A stretch of 15,792 bases of DNA, taken from DASZBR01 sp033763845. Its GTDB lineage: Bacteria > Pseudomonadota > Gammaproteobacteria > DASZBR01. The stretch covers positions 1 to 15,792 of the forward strand of contig JANRJR010000028.1 in the NCBI GenBank assembly GCA_033763845.1. Direction: 5' to 3'. Below the pieces are notes generated by a model. It worked only from the letters and a program-made list of their open reading frames with translations. It was not told the DNA's origin and did no database searches. Below, one piece after another: positions 7,506 through 14,378 of the stretch (its first letter is position 1; the number at the start of each line of letters is the position of its first letter). The position numbers and the translations under genes were made by a program.

Positions 7506-8382
7506 CAATCACACATTTTTTATTTCTTTCATTTTGCTGACTTTGATGCAACCACTGCTCTGCAGCAAAACAATTGCTATCAAATAGCGCGCTGGAGTTA
7601 GGCGGTGAACGATTACGATAACTTTGCTTGGGACTGTTTTGGCTTTTCGAAAGCCACGAATTGATGTGTTTTAAAATCCCTGATTTCGTTTTGCGTTTGG
7701 TAGGATTAGCTAAATTCCATCCGCGAATATTTCGAAGCTCCTGCGTCACATCTACTGCTGGGTACAAAACCTTCCACTCCTCCACCTGCTGGCAAGAAAT
7801 CTGAAATTCTTTCCCCGTGTTGAGCGGAATCCCAATTACTCCCTCAGAAAAACTTTCAACTTCGGAAGGCTCAGTACAAATAATATATTCTTCCTGCTCC
7901 TGTTCCTGTTTCTGTTCCTGTTCCTGTTTCTGTTCCTGATTAGGCATACTCTTTCGAAAGACTTCCGGTAAGGCTTCCCGAAACCCTTCCGAAAGGCTTT
8001 CGATCAAAAGCCTGGCAGAATCCATTAATTCAGTCTTCAAATCACATTCAGGCAGATAATCTAAGGATTGCTCCCATGATTTCACAACATTGGGAGATTC
8101 CGGAAAATTGTACTTTAAGAAATTTGGTAACCACAAAAGGAGCGCGCTTTGATCATACTTCACCATATTTTTATCCAAAACTTGACGCAAAGCATGTCGA
8201 AGCTTGCGCTCACTCCAGTTCAATTCACCTGCTAACCCTAAAATGGATATGCGCATTGCACCCAATGCGGTTAAGTTGGGGTGAGTCAAAAGGAAGAAAA
8301 AAAGAAGTTTTGCATCAACGGTTAGTGAATTAAAGCGCTGATCATTCCAAATACGCGTTTCAATTTTACGATAACGTGCCAT
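7480..8382 (-). CDS. Phage O-like replication protein with N-terminal winged helix
   Basis: A 300-residue protein that looks like a phage-type replication initiator. Residues 1-100 (MARYRKIETRIWNDQRFNSL, then LTVDAKLLFFFLLTHPNLTA, then WSERKLRHALRQVLDKNMV) form a winged-helix domain typical of phage replication proteins. A central linker contains SLSEGFREALPEVFRKS and a glutamine/glutamate repeat (QEQKQEQEQ). The C-terminal part (WKVLYPAVDVTQELRNIRGW, then LKHINSWLSKSQ) resembles the end of phage replisome-organiser proteins that contact helicase or its loader. The DNA encoding the linker carries five iterons (7951-8006), as lambda ori lies inside gene O. I prefer the ATG at 8382 because MARYRKI is the natural domain start; an ATG at 8463 would add 27 unlikely hydrophobic residues. 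Confidence 0.78.
   Translation of the reverse strand: MARYRKIETRIWNDQRFNSLTVDAKLLFFFLLTHPNLTALGAMRISILGLAGELNWSERKLRHALRQVLDKNMVKYDQSALLLWLPNFLKYNFPESPNVVKSWEQSLDYLPECDLKTELMDSARLLIESLSEGFREALPEVFRKSMPNQEQKQEQEQKQEQEQEEYIICTEPSEVESFSEGVIGIPLNTGKEFQISCQQVEEWKVLYPAVDVTQELRNIRGWNLANPTKRKTKSGILKHINSWLSKSQNSPKQSYRNRSPPNSSALFDSNCFAAEQWLHQSQQNERNKKCVIDGEVIREK
7891..7938. repeat. Eight tandem hexamers encoding the Q/E linker
   Basis: Eight consecutive hexamers of the form TTCCTG with CTCCTG and TTTCTG variants, in frame within the replication gene and encoding alternating Glu-Gln and Lys-Gln pairs. Such a run could vary in copy number without shifting the frame. Confidence 0.85.
7951..8006. other. 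Iteron cluster, candidate replication origin inside the replication gene
   Basis: Five related 10-mers start at 7951, 7962, 7974, 7986 and 7997: CTTTCGAAAG, CTTCCGGTAA, CTTCCCGAAA, CTTCCGAAAG and CTTTCGATCA. The spacing of 11, 12, 12 and 11 bases puts them on nearly the same helix face. They lie in the linker-coding part of an O-like gene, with an AT-rich patch (AAATAATATATT, about 7878-7889) on one side, as in lambda ori. A further looser copy (CTTCGGAAGG) is at 7860-7869. Confidence 0.5.
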
Positions 8383-8419
8383 ACATGCATTACTCTCATT
8401 AAGAATAAAAAAAGAAAAA

Positions 8420-8767
8420 CTAAATATCTTTACAAAAGTGCGCTCTGTTTTGAGAAAATTCATTTTTTTTCTTAGGCTTACCTTCGGAATTTAATTCAGG
8501 CTTAAAAAAATGAACCAATTTCCATCCCACCTTAAAACCTGGACTTAAAAAGTCTTTCTCGATCAGCTCTTGTATCGCTCGTCGGATAGTAAATTTGTCT
8601 AAAGAAAGCATGGCTGCCATATATTCCTCAGCCGTTTGATATCCCTTCGCATTATCGCCATGAGGACAGCTCATTAAATAACCGCCAATTAAATGAGCGT
8701 TCAATGATAACGAAAGATATTGAGGGTTAATCCAAAACTCAGTTTGTAACACAACGTGTTCTCGCAT
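8420..8767 (-). CDS. Winged-helix replication-type protein, paralogous to its neighbour
   Basis: A 115-residue protein with one winged-helix domain: FWINPQYLSLSLNAHLIGGY, then LSLDKFTIRRAIQELIEKDF, then GWKLVHFFKP as the wing strand. It aligns by eye with the N-terminal domain of the next gene (FWINPQYLSLS with RIWNDQRFNSLT; RRAIQELIEKDFLS with RHALRQVLDKNMVK), so the two are probable paralogues. The C-terminus is a short basic tail (GKPKKKNEF). It could be a second initiator, a replication regulator or a DNA-binding repressor. The ATG at 8767 has AAGGA 8 bases before it; a GTG at 8773 overlaps the upstream stop. It lies 3 bases from the regulator gene and is co-transcribed. Confidence 0.72.
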   Translation of the reverse strand: MREHVVLQTEFWINPQYLSLSLNAHLIGGYLMSCPHGDNAKGYQTAEEYMAAMLSLDKFTIRRAIQELIEKDFLSPGFKVGWKLVHFFKPELNSEGKPKKKNEFSQNRAHFCKDI

Positions 8768-8769
8768 GA

Positions 8770-9009
8770 TCACTTTCCTTTCAAAAATGTTTTATATTTC
8801 ATGATTTGTGCTCTCGCATGAGGAGATAATTTTTCAGCACGAACTTTTCCATCCGTTAGTATTTCGATGGACATAGCATGCTGCACTGGTACACGAACAG
8901 ACATGTTCAACCAGTTATTAATTACTTTACGGTTAACACCCAACACTTTTGACAATTTTTGTTGGGAATCAAAAAATCGAATCGCTTCAATCAGCGCTTC
9001 GTTTCCCAT
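8770..9009 (-). CDS. Cro/YdaS-like helix-turn-helix repressor
   Basis: A 79-residue DNA-binding protein of the YdaS/Cro type: EALIEAIRFFDSQQKLSKVL, then GVNRKVINNWLN (recognition helix), then VPVQHAMSIEILTDGKVRAE, the usual family ending. Such proteins control phage early operons, and this one is first in an operon running to 6240. A GGGG lies 7 bases before the ATG. A perfect 12-2-12 palindrome 51 bases upstream (9060-9085) is its probable operator, so it likely regulates its own operon. YdaS is sometimes annotated as an antitoxin; no YdaT-like toxin follows here, so a regulator role fits better. Confidence 0.8.
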   Translation of the reverse strand: MGNEALIEAIRFFDSQQKLSKVLGVNRKVINNWLNMSVRVPVQHAMSIEILTDGKVRAEKLSPHARAQIMKYKTFLKGK

Positions 9010-9346
9010 ACCTCTACCCCACTATTCTTATTAATTTCTTATAAGTGAGCATAACGAACTATTTGTCCAAAAGTTTGGACAAATAATCAGCTAGACTACA
9101 AACAGTTTAGATAGAGATTTTTTTAATACTTAAAGGGCCAGGCCAAGAATAAGCAAAGAGATGCAGAAATTTAAAAAATAAAACGAATGGTTCTAAAACT
9201 GCGTTTTTAAGATTGTTCATAATTAGCATCCTTTTTTAATTGGTAGTATTAACAAACTATGTACGCACATTAAGCCTTCTGCTCATTGAGAAATCAATCA
9301 CTATATTTGGTGGCAAAATTGAATGCCTAATTTTAGGGGTCAAAAT
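9010..9346. other. Divergent control region between the repressor operon and the excisionase-like gene
   Basis: A 337-base non-coding stretch between two divergent genes. It holds the palindromic operator at 9060-9085. Rightward of that it is AT-rich with no ORF longer than a few codons. A weak -10 (TATATT, 9302-9307) lies about 40 bases before the excisionase start. No RNA gene or repeat family was recognised between 9110 and 9300. Confidence 0.6.
9060..9085. promoter_or_regulatory. 26-base perfect palindromic operator (12-2-12)
   Basis: TATTTGTCCAAA (9060-9071), AG, TTTGGACAAATA (9074-9085): both arms match over all 12 bases. The length suits a dimeric or tetrameric HTH repressor. On the plus strand the right arm contains TTGGAC (9075-9080) followed 16 bases later by TACAAA (9097-9102), a possible rightward promoter that the bound repressor would block. 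On the minus strand TATAAG lies between the palindrome and the repressor start. Confidence 0.75.
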
Positions 9347-9577
9347 ATGAACGAACTTGATAAAAAAGCTTTTAATGAAAAAGAAGCATCTTTATATATT
9401 GGCATGAGCTTAGGTTATTTAAGACAAGATCGAGTAAACGGTCCTCGCGGTAACAGAACACCTGGCCCCTCCTTTATTAAAATTGGCCGCACTATTCGTT
9501 ATCTGAAAGAAGATCTTGATACCTGGCTAGAAACCCACAGAATCACTCAAAGTACTATCGACATCGATTTGATTTAA
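9347..9577 (+). CDS. AlpA/excisionase-like DNA-binding protein
   Basis: A 76-residue MerR-like helix-turn-helix protein of the AlpA/HTH_17 excisionase type: FNEKEASLYIGMSLGYLRQD (first helix pair), then a basic turn (NGPRGNRTPGPS), then the hallmark FIKIGRTIRYLKEDLDTWLE. In mobile elements such proteins act as recombination directionality factors or switch on integrase genes. I chose the ATG at 9347, preceded by AGGGG at 7 bases; an ATG at 9323 is in frame but has no ribosome site. It is the last gene of the element before the tRNA, a typical place for an excisionase, and its stop lies about 90 bases before 11-base-period repeats (9668-9694) that may be its binding sites. The partner integrase is not in this window. 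Confidence 0.82.
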   Translation: MNELDKKAFNEKEASLYIGMSLGYLRQDRVNGPRGNRTPGPSFIKIGRTIRYLKEDLDTWLETHRITQSTIDIDLI

Positions 9578-9667
9578 CACTTTTTGTTATCACCTCATCG
9601 CTGTTCTTTACCGCCCCCACTTTTACGTCCTCCGCTCACATTTATTCTTTGAGGATTTCTCAATCAC

Positions 9668-9694
9668 TGGACTTACCGTGGACTTACGAGTAAG
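9668..9694. repeat. Direct repeat TGGACTTAC at 11-base period plus inverted half-copy
   Basis: TGGACTTAC occurs at 9668-9676 and 9679-9687, one helical turn apart, followed by GTAAG (9690-9694) in inverted orientation. The cluster lies 53 bases from the tRNA 3' end. It looks like an array of recombination-protein sites (integrase arm or excisionase sites) at an element end, but no protein has been shown to bind it. Confidence 0.4.
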
Positions 9695-9723
9695 ATTTTT
9701 GCTGTAACCAAGGAGGAAAAAAC

Positions 9724-9804
9724 ATGCAAAAACCTATATATTTAATTGGTGGAGATGGGTGGACTCGAACCACCGACCTCAGCATTATGAGTGCCGCGCT
9801 CTAA
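9724..9804 (+). other. Short ORF with perfect Shine-Dalgarno reading out into the tRNA
   Basis: AAGGAGG (9710-9716) lies 7 bases before an ATG at 9724. The frame encodes MQKPIYLI and then continues through the antisense strand of the tRNA to TAA at 9804. The tRNA-derived part is not a sensible protein. The ribosome site is far stronger than chance would suggest, so in the excised circular form this start may be joined to a different sequence from the other end of the element. Confidence 0.25.
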
Positions 9805-9823
9805 CCGGCTGAGCTACATCTCC
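9747..9823 (-). tRNA. tRNA-Met (anticodon CAT), probable integration site of the element
   Basis: A complete 77-base cloverleaf including the encoded CCA. The acceptor stem is GGAGATG/CATCTCC, the D-arm GCTC...GAGC, the anticodon loop CTCATAA with a CGGCA/TGCTG stem, the T-arm GGTGG TTCGAGT CCACC, and the discriminator A. The CAT anticodon on a GG-starting acceptor with A73 fits elongator tRNA-Met; a lysidine-modified tRNA-Ile2 cannot be fully excluded. It begins 18 bases after the ychF stop on the same strand and may be co-transcribed with it. Its 3' end points at the mobile element, the usual arrangement when an element integrates in a tRNA 3' end; the duplicated tRNA end would lie outside the window. 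Confidence 0.95.
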
Positions 9824-9841
9824 AAAGGGAGGAACATCATA

Positions 9842-10900
9842 TCAAACATTGAATCGAAAATGCATCACATCTCCGTCTTGAACAACATACTCTTTTCCTT
9901 CTAACCGCCATTTTCCTGCTTCTTTTGCGCCTTGTTCACCACGGTACGTCACATAGTCATCATATCCAATGACTTCCGCCCGAATGAATCCCTTTTCAAA
10001 ATCCGTGTGAATTTCACCTGCGGCTTGCGGTGCTGTTGCCCCTTGATGAAATGTCCAGGCCCGCACTTCCTTTTCACCCGCCGTAAAATAGGTCTTTAAT
10101 CCTAGCAATTCATAGCCAACACGAATTAATCTGTCTAATCCAGATTCTTTTAATCCCATTGAATCTAAAAATTCTTTTTTCTCTTCGTCACTGAGCGAGG
10201 CTAAATCGGATTCAATCGCTGCCGAAATCGGAACTAGTTTTGCACCCTCAGATTCGGCTAATTTTTTCACCTGATCTAAATAACCATTATTTTCAAAACC
10301 ATCTTCGCTAACATTAGCAATATATAAAGTCGGCTTTAGGGTTAATAAACTTAACGGTTTTAATAATTCTAAATGGGATTTTTCGAGATCCATGGTTCGA
10401 ATTAATTTGCCTTGATTTAAATGATTTTTAATCTTTTCAAATATTGGGTCAGGCTTTTGTTGTTTTTTTAAGTATTTTTCAAGGCTGTCCAAATCCGCCA
10501 AGGCCAATTCCATGTTAATGGTTTCGATATCCGATAAGGGATTAATTTTTCCGGCAACGTGAACGATGTCATCATTTTCAAAGCAACGCACCACGTGTGC
10601 AATCGCTTCCATTTCTCGAATATTCGCTAAGAATTTATTGCCCAATCCTTCGCCTTTTGACGCGCCTTTCACTAAACCGGCAATATCAACAAACTCTATG
10701 GTAGTAGGCAGTACTTTTTGAGGTTTTACTATCTCGGCTAATGCATGCAATCGCGCATCAGGAACAGGTACCACACCCACATTGGGGTCAATAGTACAAA
10801 ACGGATAGTTAGCCGCTTCAATGCCCGCTTTGGTCAGCGCATTAAAAAGCGTGGACTTGCCCACGTTAGGCAACCCTACTATTCCACATCGAAACCCCAT
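9842..10900 (-). CDS. ychF: Redox-regulated ATPase YchF (Obg-family)
   Basis: A universally conserved ribosome-associated P-loop ATPase of the Obg family that, unlike its relatives, prefers ATP. The 352-residue protein shows G1 GLPNVGKST (9-17), the G3 region DIAGLVKGASKGEGLGNKFL, the conserved MEAIAHVVRCFE segment with its histidine, and the NVSED motif in the nucleotide-specificity loop. A C-terminal TGS domain follows (TYFTAGEKEVRAWTFHQGAT to the FRFNV end). It is slightly shorter than the 363-aa E. coli protein. The ATG at 10900 is preceded by GGGG 7 bases away; an upstream TTG is open but not needed. It is chromosomal backbone and marks the outer side of the tRNA boundary. Confidence 0.97.
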   Translation of the reverse strand: MGFRCGIVGLPNVGKSTLFNALTKAGIEAANYPFCTIDPNVGVVPVPDARLHALAEIVKPQKVLPTTIEFVDIAGLVKGASKGEGLGNKFLANIREMEAIAHVVRCFENDDIVHVAGKINPLSDIETINMELALADLDSLEKYLKKQQKPDPIFEKIKNHLNQGKLIRTMDLEKSHLELLKPLSLLTLKPTLYIANVSEDGFENNGYLDQVKKLAESEGAKLVPISAAIESDLASLSDEEKKEFLDSMGLKESGLDRLIRVGYELLGLKTYFTAGEKEVRAWTFHQGATAPQAAGEIHTDFEKGFIRAEVIGYDDYVTYRGEQGAKEAGKWRLEGKEYVVQDGDVMHFRFNV

Positions 10901-10940
10901 GATGTTCCCCAAAACCTATAAAAGAGGCGGTATCTTGCTT

Positions 10941-11020
10941 AAAAAGCTTGTGGATTTCAATGATTTTGTGGGAAGATTAATTACATATATATAAGGATAT
11001 AGTTTAACCACAGGGTGTGA
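10941..11020 (+). promoter_or_regulatory. Upstream region of the OTU gene, related to the duplicated control blocks
   Basis: AAAAAGCTTGTGG (10941-10953) matches the AAAAACGCTTGTGG spacer of the block at 15653-15781. Further on, AAGGATAT and CCACA-GGG-TGTGA (11008-11020) match the GGATAT and CACA-CGG-TGTGA elements of both duplicated blocks, in the same order. A TATATA at 10987-10992 could be a -10 box. The similarity is partial, but order and spacing are kept. Confidence 0.45.
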
Positions 11021-11055
11021 CGGCTGGAACACAAAAAATAGGCACCCTGAATCTT

Positions 11056-13971
11056 ATGCAACAACGAGACCCAAAGACACCACAAAAGCCTAAAAAACGC
11101 CCAGAATCCAGCGAGAATGTCCAACAAGATACTCAGACACCAAAGAAATCAAAAGTGATTTTCTCGCCGTCGACACCCGCTGTACCGACACCAGATTCAT
11201 CAGCTCAACTTACACACAATGCAGTCTTCACTCATACCTCAGCGGTAGAAAAACAATTAGGCGATACAATTCTGGTTTTTGGAGAAGATGAAGAAGATAT
11301 TTACGCTAAAAAAGTGAACTACAAAAAGCCCATCCCAATCGAAAAACAAGTTAATACCTACAGAGGCGTTACTCAATACCTCCTAGCATTATTGCGTCAT
11401 ACGCGTGAAAACTCGCCACTTAAATTGGCTCAATTAAAAGGACTGGTCCAAACCTTACACGACCTTATCACCTTACTTTCTTCAGATAAAACAAACCCAA
11501 AAAAAATTACTAAAATAAAGAAAATAGCGCTCTTAGTAAGAGATTTTATTAAAGCAAACGTCTCTCCAAAAGTTTCGGATGGCGAATTCAAAAAAAACGT
11601 TGAGGCACTTTACATAAGATTACGATTTAATCAACCTCAACAGACTTTTTTGACTCAACTCTTTGCTCATCTCAACACTTTTGTTGAGGATAATGATGAT
11701 TCACTTCAAGCACATATTAATCGAACCACCGAAAATATAGCGCGCGTTCAAGAACTGATTTCTTTCCTTGAAAAAAATCAATCTGATTTTCAAGAGTACT
11801 TTTTAAAGTTACTTCAACAAAGACTCAGACGTTTTGATAAACGCCTTCAAATTGTGAATCAATGGCATTTCCATCTGCAAAAAGAAGTAGCGCATCATAA
11901 CGCAATTTTTTCTGATATAGATGCGAAACTATTCAAAGAAGAATCAGCGCTTAAAGAATTAAAAGAAAAATCTATTCGCACAGAAAAAGAATTGGCTCGT
12001 TTCAAAAAAATACAATCTAAAGAATCTCATTTACTTGATCTGGCAAGAGAACGCCTGGTGAAAAAACTAGGGGATCTTGACGACAGAGATATACCCGCTT
12101 CAGAAACTAAAATACGTATCATACAAAGTGACTTAGAAGAACTGCAAAGAAACATAGATGGAGCTATCACATTACAAAATTCAATTCAAGACTGCACAGA
12201 AGTATCTCCAGAAACCAAAAAGGCTTTACAAAATATTCAATTGTCTCTTGCAGAAAATACACGCCAACTTAATGTGGTCATCAATACATTATTTAGTAAT
12301 GATGAAGACATACTTACACCGAATGAAATGCAGCCTTCTCCTCATACACCCAAATGTGTTTCTCCTGTCGCGGCAGAAGCACTCACCCCAAATACTGAAA
12401 TTAAAGCTTTTATAAGAACTCTCGAAGAATTCACGGCCAATATCCTAGATGCGCTAGAAGAAGAACGCGCACACGCTCCAATAAACTCTCCTGTTCGCGC
12501 ACCAGAAGTCCCAACTTTTGATGGCGCGTTTTCTGAGCTCCAGCAACAAAAAGCAATCTTAGAAAATTATATTCGCAAGCTCGATGAAAGCACTGATGAA
12601 TACGCTGCAGTTCAACGTCAAATCAAACTTATAGCTCAACATATCGAGTCAGGTATTGCACTGCTTCAACACAATCACCGGATGATGACAACGCTCGAAC
12701 AGCAAAAAAGAAAAGCAGAAAAATCGCCTCGCGAAAAATCACCGTTCAAAATTATTACTTCATTAAAACGCGGATCACAAACCCCTCCTTCAGAAAAAAA
12801 ATCAGAGCCTGCAACCACACCACTTTGGGCAAAAGATCTCGGTGACGTAGAAGTTGATATGGAATTCGCTAGTCGTTTATCACCTCCACGACTTAAGTCT
12901 CAAAAAAGAATTGCGCTGGGTGAAGACTCTCCTTTTTTCATACAACTCATTACGCTTAATGAGAGTGTATTTGCCATTGCCCCTGAAAATCCAGCAGAAC
13001 AAAGCCCACCTTACCCAAGCACACAAATCGTAAAGGACGAAGATGAAGAAGCCGATTTCCTTCCACACAAAAATTATGTCGTTCATGAAGTGCTTGGGAA
13101 TGGAGAATGTGGTCTAACTGCGTTTGGCATTACGCGAAAATATGCGCATGAGTTACTCTGCAAAAACATACAACGCGTAAAATATTTATTGAACGCAGCA
13201 GTTGTTGAAGCTTTACTGTCGGAAAATTTTCAGAATTATTTAGCAGATAATAATGTTGATTTTGATAACGATAATCAAATTACCCTTGCGTATATCAATT
13301 ATGATGTTAGAAATCGTCAAATCGATAATGGCTGGTCTCATCCTGCTGTGTTACAAGCGCTCGCTGAAATTCAAGGTATTGGGCTTCGCATCTGGCGACG
13401 GAACGAACGAGGTAATTTAGTTCCTCACCGTACAAATGAATATGATTATGCTGAACATATTCCAGCAGGTGCTACTCAAATTACGGATCTGTTATTTGTT
13501 AATGGAAACCATTTTAATTTACTGGAATTTGAAGAAAACTTACCTCAGCCACAACCCACTTATTTGCCCAATCGATTTTTTGCAGCATCTGAGCCTCCAC
13601 AAAAACGAACACGTGTTTTTTATCTGTCCGCGGATGAAGCCATCAATCAATTTGGGGAAATTTCAACTCGCCTTAAAGATGGGTTGAGGGAGCTTCTTAG
13701 AATATTTACAACTGAACAACGTATAGAGTTAGAGAATGTCAAGACACTATTTAATGATGCCACCGCTTCGCTCGAAAAATTAATTGAACAAGTGAAAGAT
13801 GAAGGTTTCATAAAAGTCCTTCAACGCTATAAAGGGAAAATTGAATTGTTTACGAAAGAGGCAAACGCATACTCACCCCAAGAATACCTCGAAAAAGCTT
13901 ATGCACATTTTGTGGGACCACTCGAAGACAAACAAGACAACCGAAAAGTTGCATCACCGCCACGACTTTAA
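11056..13971 (+). CDS. Large OTU-domain cysteine protease, putative secreted effector
   Basis: A 971-residue multidomain protein, probably a deubiquitinase acting in a eukaryotic host. Residues 1-60 are basic and S/T-P-rich (TPKKSK). Two long helical/coiled-coil regions (about 200-410 and 490-560) flank P/S-rich linkers (SPHTPKCVSP, SPREKSPFK). The OTU domain spans about 672-835: GNGECGLTAFG with catalytic Cys685, HPAVLQALAEIQGIGLRIW (the conserved middle helix-strand), and NGNHFNLLEF with catalytic His819. A C-terminal domain (about 855-971) resembles the end of the 361-aa neighbour. There is no signal peptide. The ATG at 11056 is preferred because the GTG at 11017 overlaps a motif conserved upstream of the neighbouring genes; neither has a clear ribosome site. 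The nearby trb system is conjugative, so the actual secretion route is unknown. Confidence 0.85.
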   Translation: MQQRDPKTPQKPKKRPESSENVQQDTQTPKKSKVIFSPSTPAVPTPDSSAQLTHNAVFTHTSAVEKQLGDTILVFGEDEEDIYAKKVNYKKPIPIEKQVNTYRGVTQYLLALLRHTRENSPLKLAQLKGLVQTLHDLITLLSSDKTNPKKITKIKKIALLVRDFIKANVSPKVSDGEFKKNVEALYIRLRFNQPQQTFLTQLFAHLNTFVEDNDDSLQAHINRTTENIARVQELISFLEKNQSDFQEYFLKLLQQRLRRFDKRLQIVNQWHFHLQKEVAHHNAIFSDIDAKLFKEESALKELKEKSIRTEKELARFKKIQSKESHLLDLARERLVKKLGDLDDRDIPASETKIRIIQSDLEELQRNIDGAITLQNSIQDCTEVSPETKKALQNIQLSLAENTRQLNVVINTLFSNDEDILTPNEMQPSPHTPKCVSPVAAEALTPNTEIKAFIRTLEEFTANILDALEEERAHAPINSPVRAPEVPTFDGAFSELQQQKAILENYIRKLDESTDEYAAVQRQIKLIAQHIESGIALLQHNHRMMTTLEQQKRKAEKSPREKSPFKIITSLKRGSQTPPSEKKSEPATTPLWAKDLGDVEVDMEFASRLSPPRLKSQKRIALGEDSPFFIQLITLNESVFAIAPENPAEQSPPYPSTQIVKDEDEEADFLPHKNYVVHEVLGNGECGLTAFGITRKYAHELLCKNIQRVKYLLNAAVVEALLSENFQNYLADNNVDFDNDNQITLAYINYDVRNRQIDNGWSHPAVLQALAEIQGIGLRIWRRNERGNLVPHRTNEYDYAEHIPAGATQITDLLFVNGNHFNLLEFEENLPQPQPTYLPNRFFAASEPPQKRTRVFYLSADEAINQFGEISTRLKDGLRELLRIFTTEQRIELENVKTLFNDATASLEKLIEQVKDEGFIKVLQRYKGKIELFTKEANAYSPQEYLEKAYAHFVGPLEDKQDNRKVASPPRL

Positions 13972-13979
13972 TAAAAAAA

Positions 13980-14225
13980 TTATTTATTTCTGAGCTCTCT
14001 GGCTTTCCATTTATAATATTCTTCAAAGACCTCTTTTTCCGCTTCTTCGAGAGCGTCAAGCGCATCCTCGAGTTTTGTCTTAACCACTCTAAAAAAATCA
14101 GATTGAATATTATCTAAACGTCCGTTTTCTTTTGCTGCCCACTTATCTGACGCGCTTAATTTTTCATACTCGCTTTTTTCATCTTCCCTCATTCTTTTTT
14201 TATTTGGGCTCAATTCAGTTGCCAC
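13980..14225 (-). CDS. Small charged helical protein (81 aa), possible partner of the large proteins
   Basis: I do not recognise this protein. It is highly charged and almost entirely helical, with a long stretch of heptad-like hydrophobics (FFRVVKTKLEDALDALEEAE). I chose the GTG at 14225, with AAGGGAG 8 bases upstream; a GTG at 14231 is in frame but too close to the ribosome site. It is tail-to-tail with the OTU gene (8 bases apart) and head-to-head with the 361-aa gene, sharing a duplicated control region. The next small gene (15457-15645) has weakly similar sequence (RL...DAL..E.K with one gap) and the same placement. A chaperone, metaeffector or antitoxin-like partner is possible; nothing in the sequence decides. 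Confidence 0.65.
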   Translation of the reverse strand: MATELSPNKKRMREDEKSEYEKLSASDKWAAKENGRLDNIQSDFFRVVKTKLEDALDALEEAEKEVFEEYYKWKARELRNK

Positions 14226-14233
14226 GCTCACGA

Positions 14234-14367
14234 CTCCCTTTCAATCCATTCATGCCGCAGTCTACCAAATAAATTATTATGTTGATACGTAAAATACTCT
14301 ATGGCAAACTTCAAGACTCTAAAAAGGAAATTACTGGCTCACACGGTTGTGATAATACTTTTAATGA
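14234..14367. repeat. Duplicated divergent control region, copy 1
   Basis: This intergenic block is similar over its whole length to 15653-15781. Shared parts include CTCCCT (ribosome site of the small gene), ATCCAT, CAGT.TACCAAATAAA, TTGATACG, GGATAT/GGAAAT, CACACGG.TGTGAT and ACTTTTAATGA. TTGATA (14282-14287) and CAAACT (14305-14310) are 17 bases apart and may be a plus-strand promoter. TCACA-CGGT-TGTGA (14339-14352) is a perfect inverted repeat. Confidence 0.7.
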
Positions 14368-14378
14368 ACTGGAATCGT

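Noticed and set aside
7891..7938. CRISPR or other spacer-containing array
   Set aside because: The repeats are contiguous hexamers with no spacers, inside a coding frame. No CRISPR array was seen anywhere in the window.
8770..9009. Antitoxin of a YdaS-YdaT toxin-antitoxin pair
   Set aside because: The next gene is a winged-helix replication-type protein and not a YdaT-like toxin, and the operator fits a phage-style repressor.
11017..11055. GTG start for the OTU protein
   Set aside because: The GTG sits in the conserved TGTGA motif and has no proper ribosome-site spacing; the downstream ATG fits the layout of the related gene better. The choice stays uncertain.
12880..13086. Minus-strand ORF inside the OTU gene, and similar open frames at 12158-12415, 13436-13687 and 13850-14065
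   Set aside because: They lie wholly or largely inside better-supported genes in other frames and have atypical composition with no ribosome site.
14301..14378. N-terminal extension of the 361-aa protein (MANFKTLKRK onward)
   Set aside because: This stretch aligns with non-coding control sequence in the second copy, where the same frame meets a stop, so the open frame here is fortuitous.
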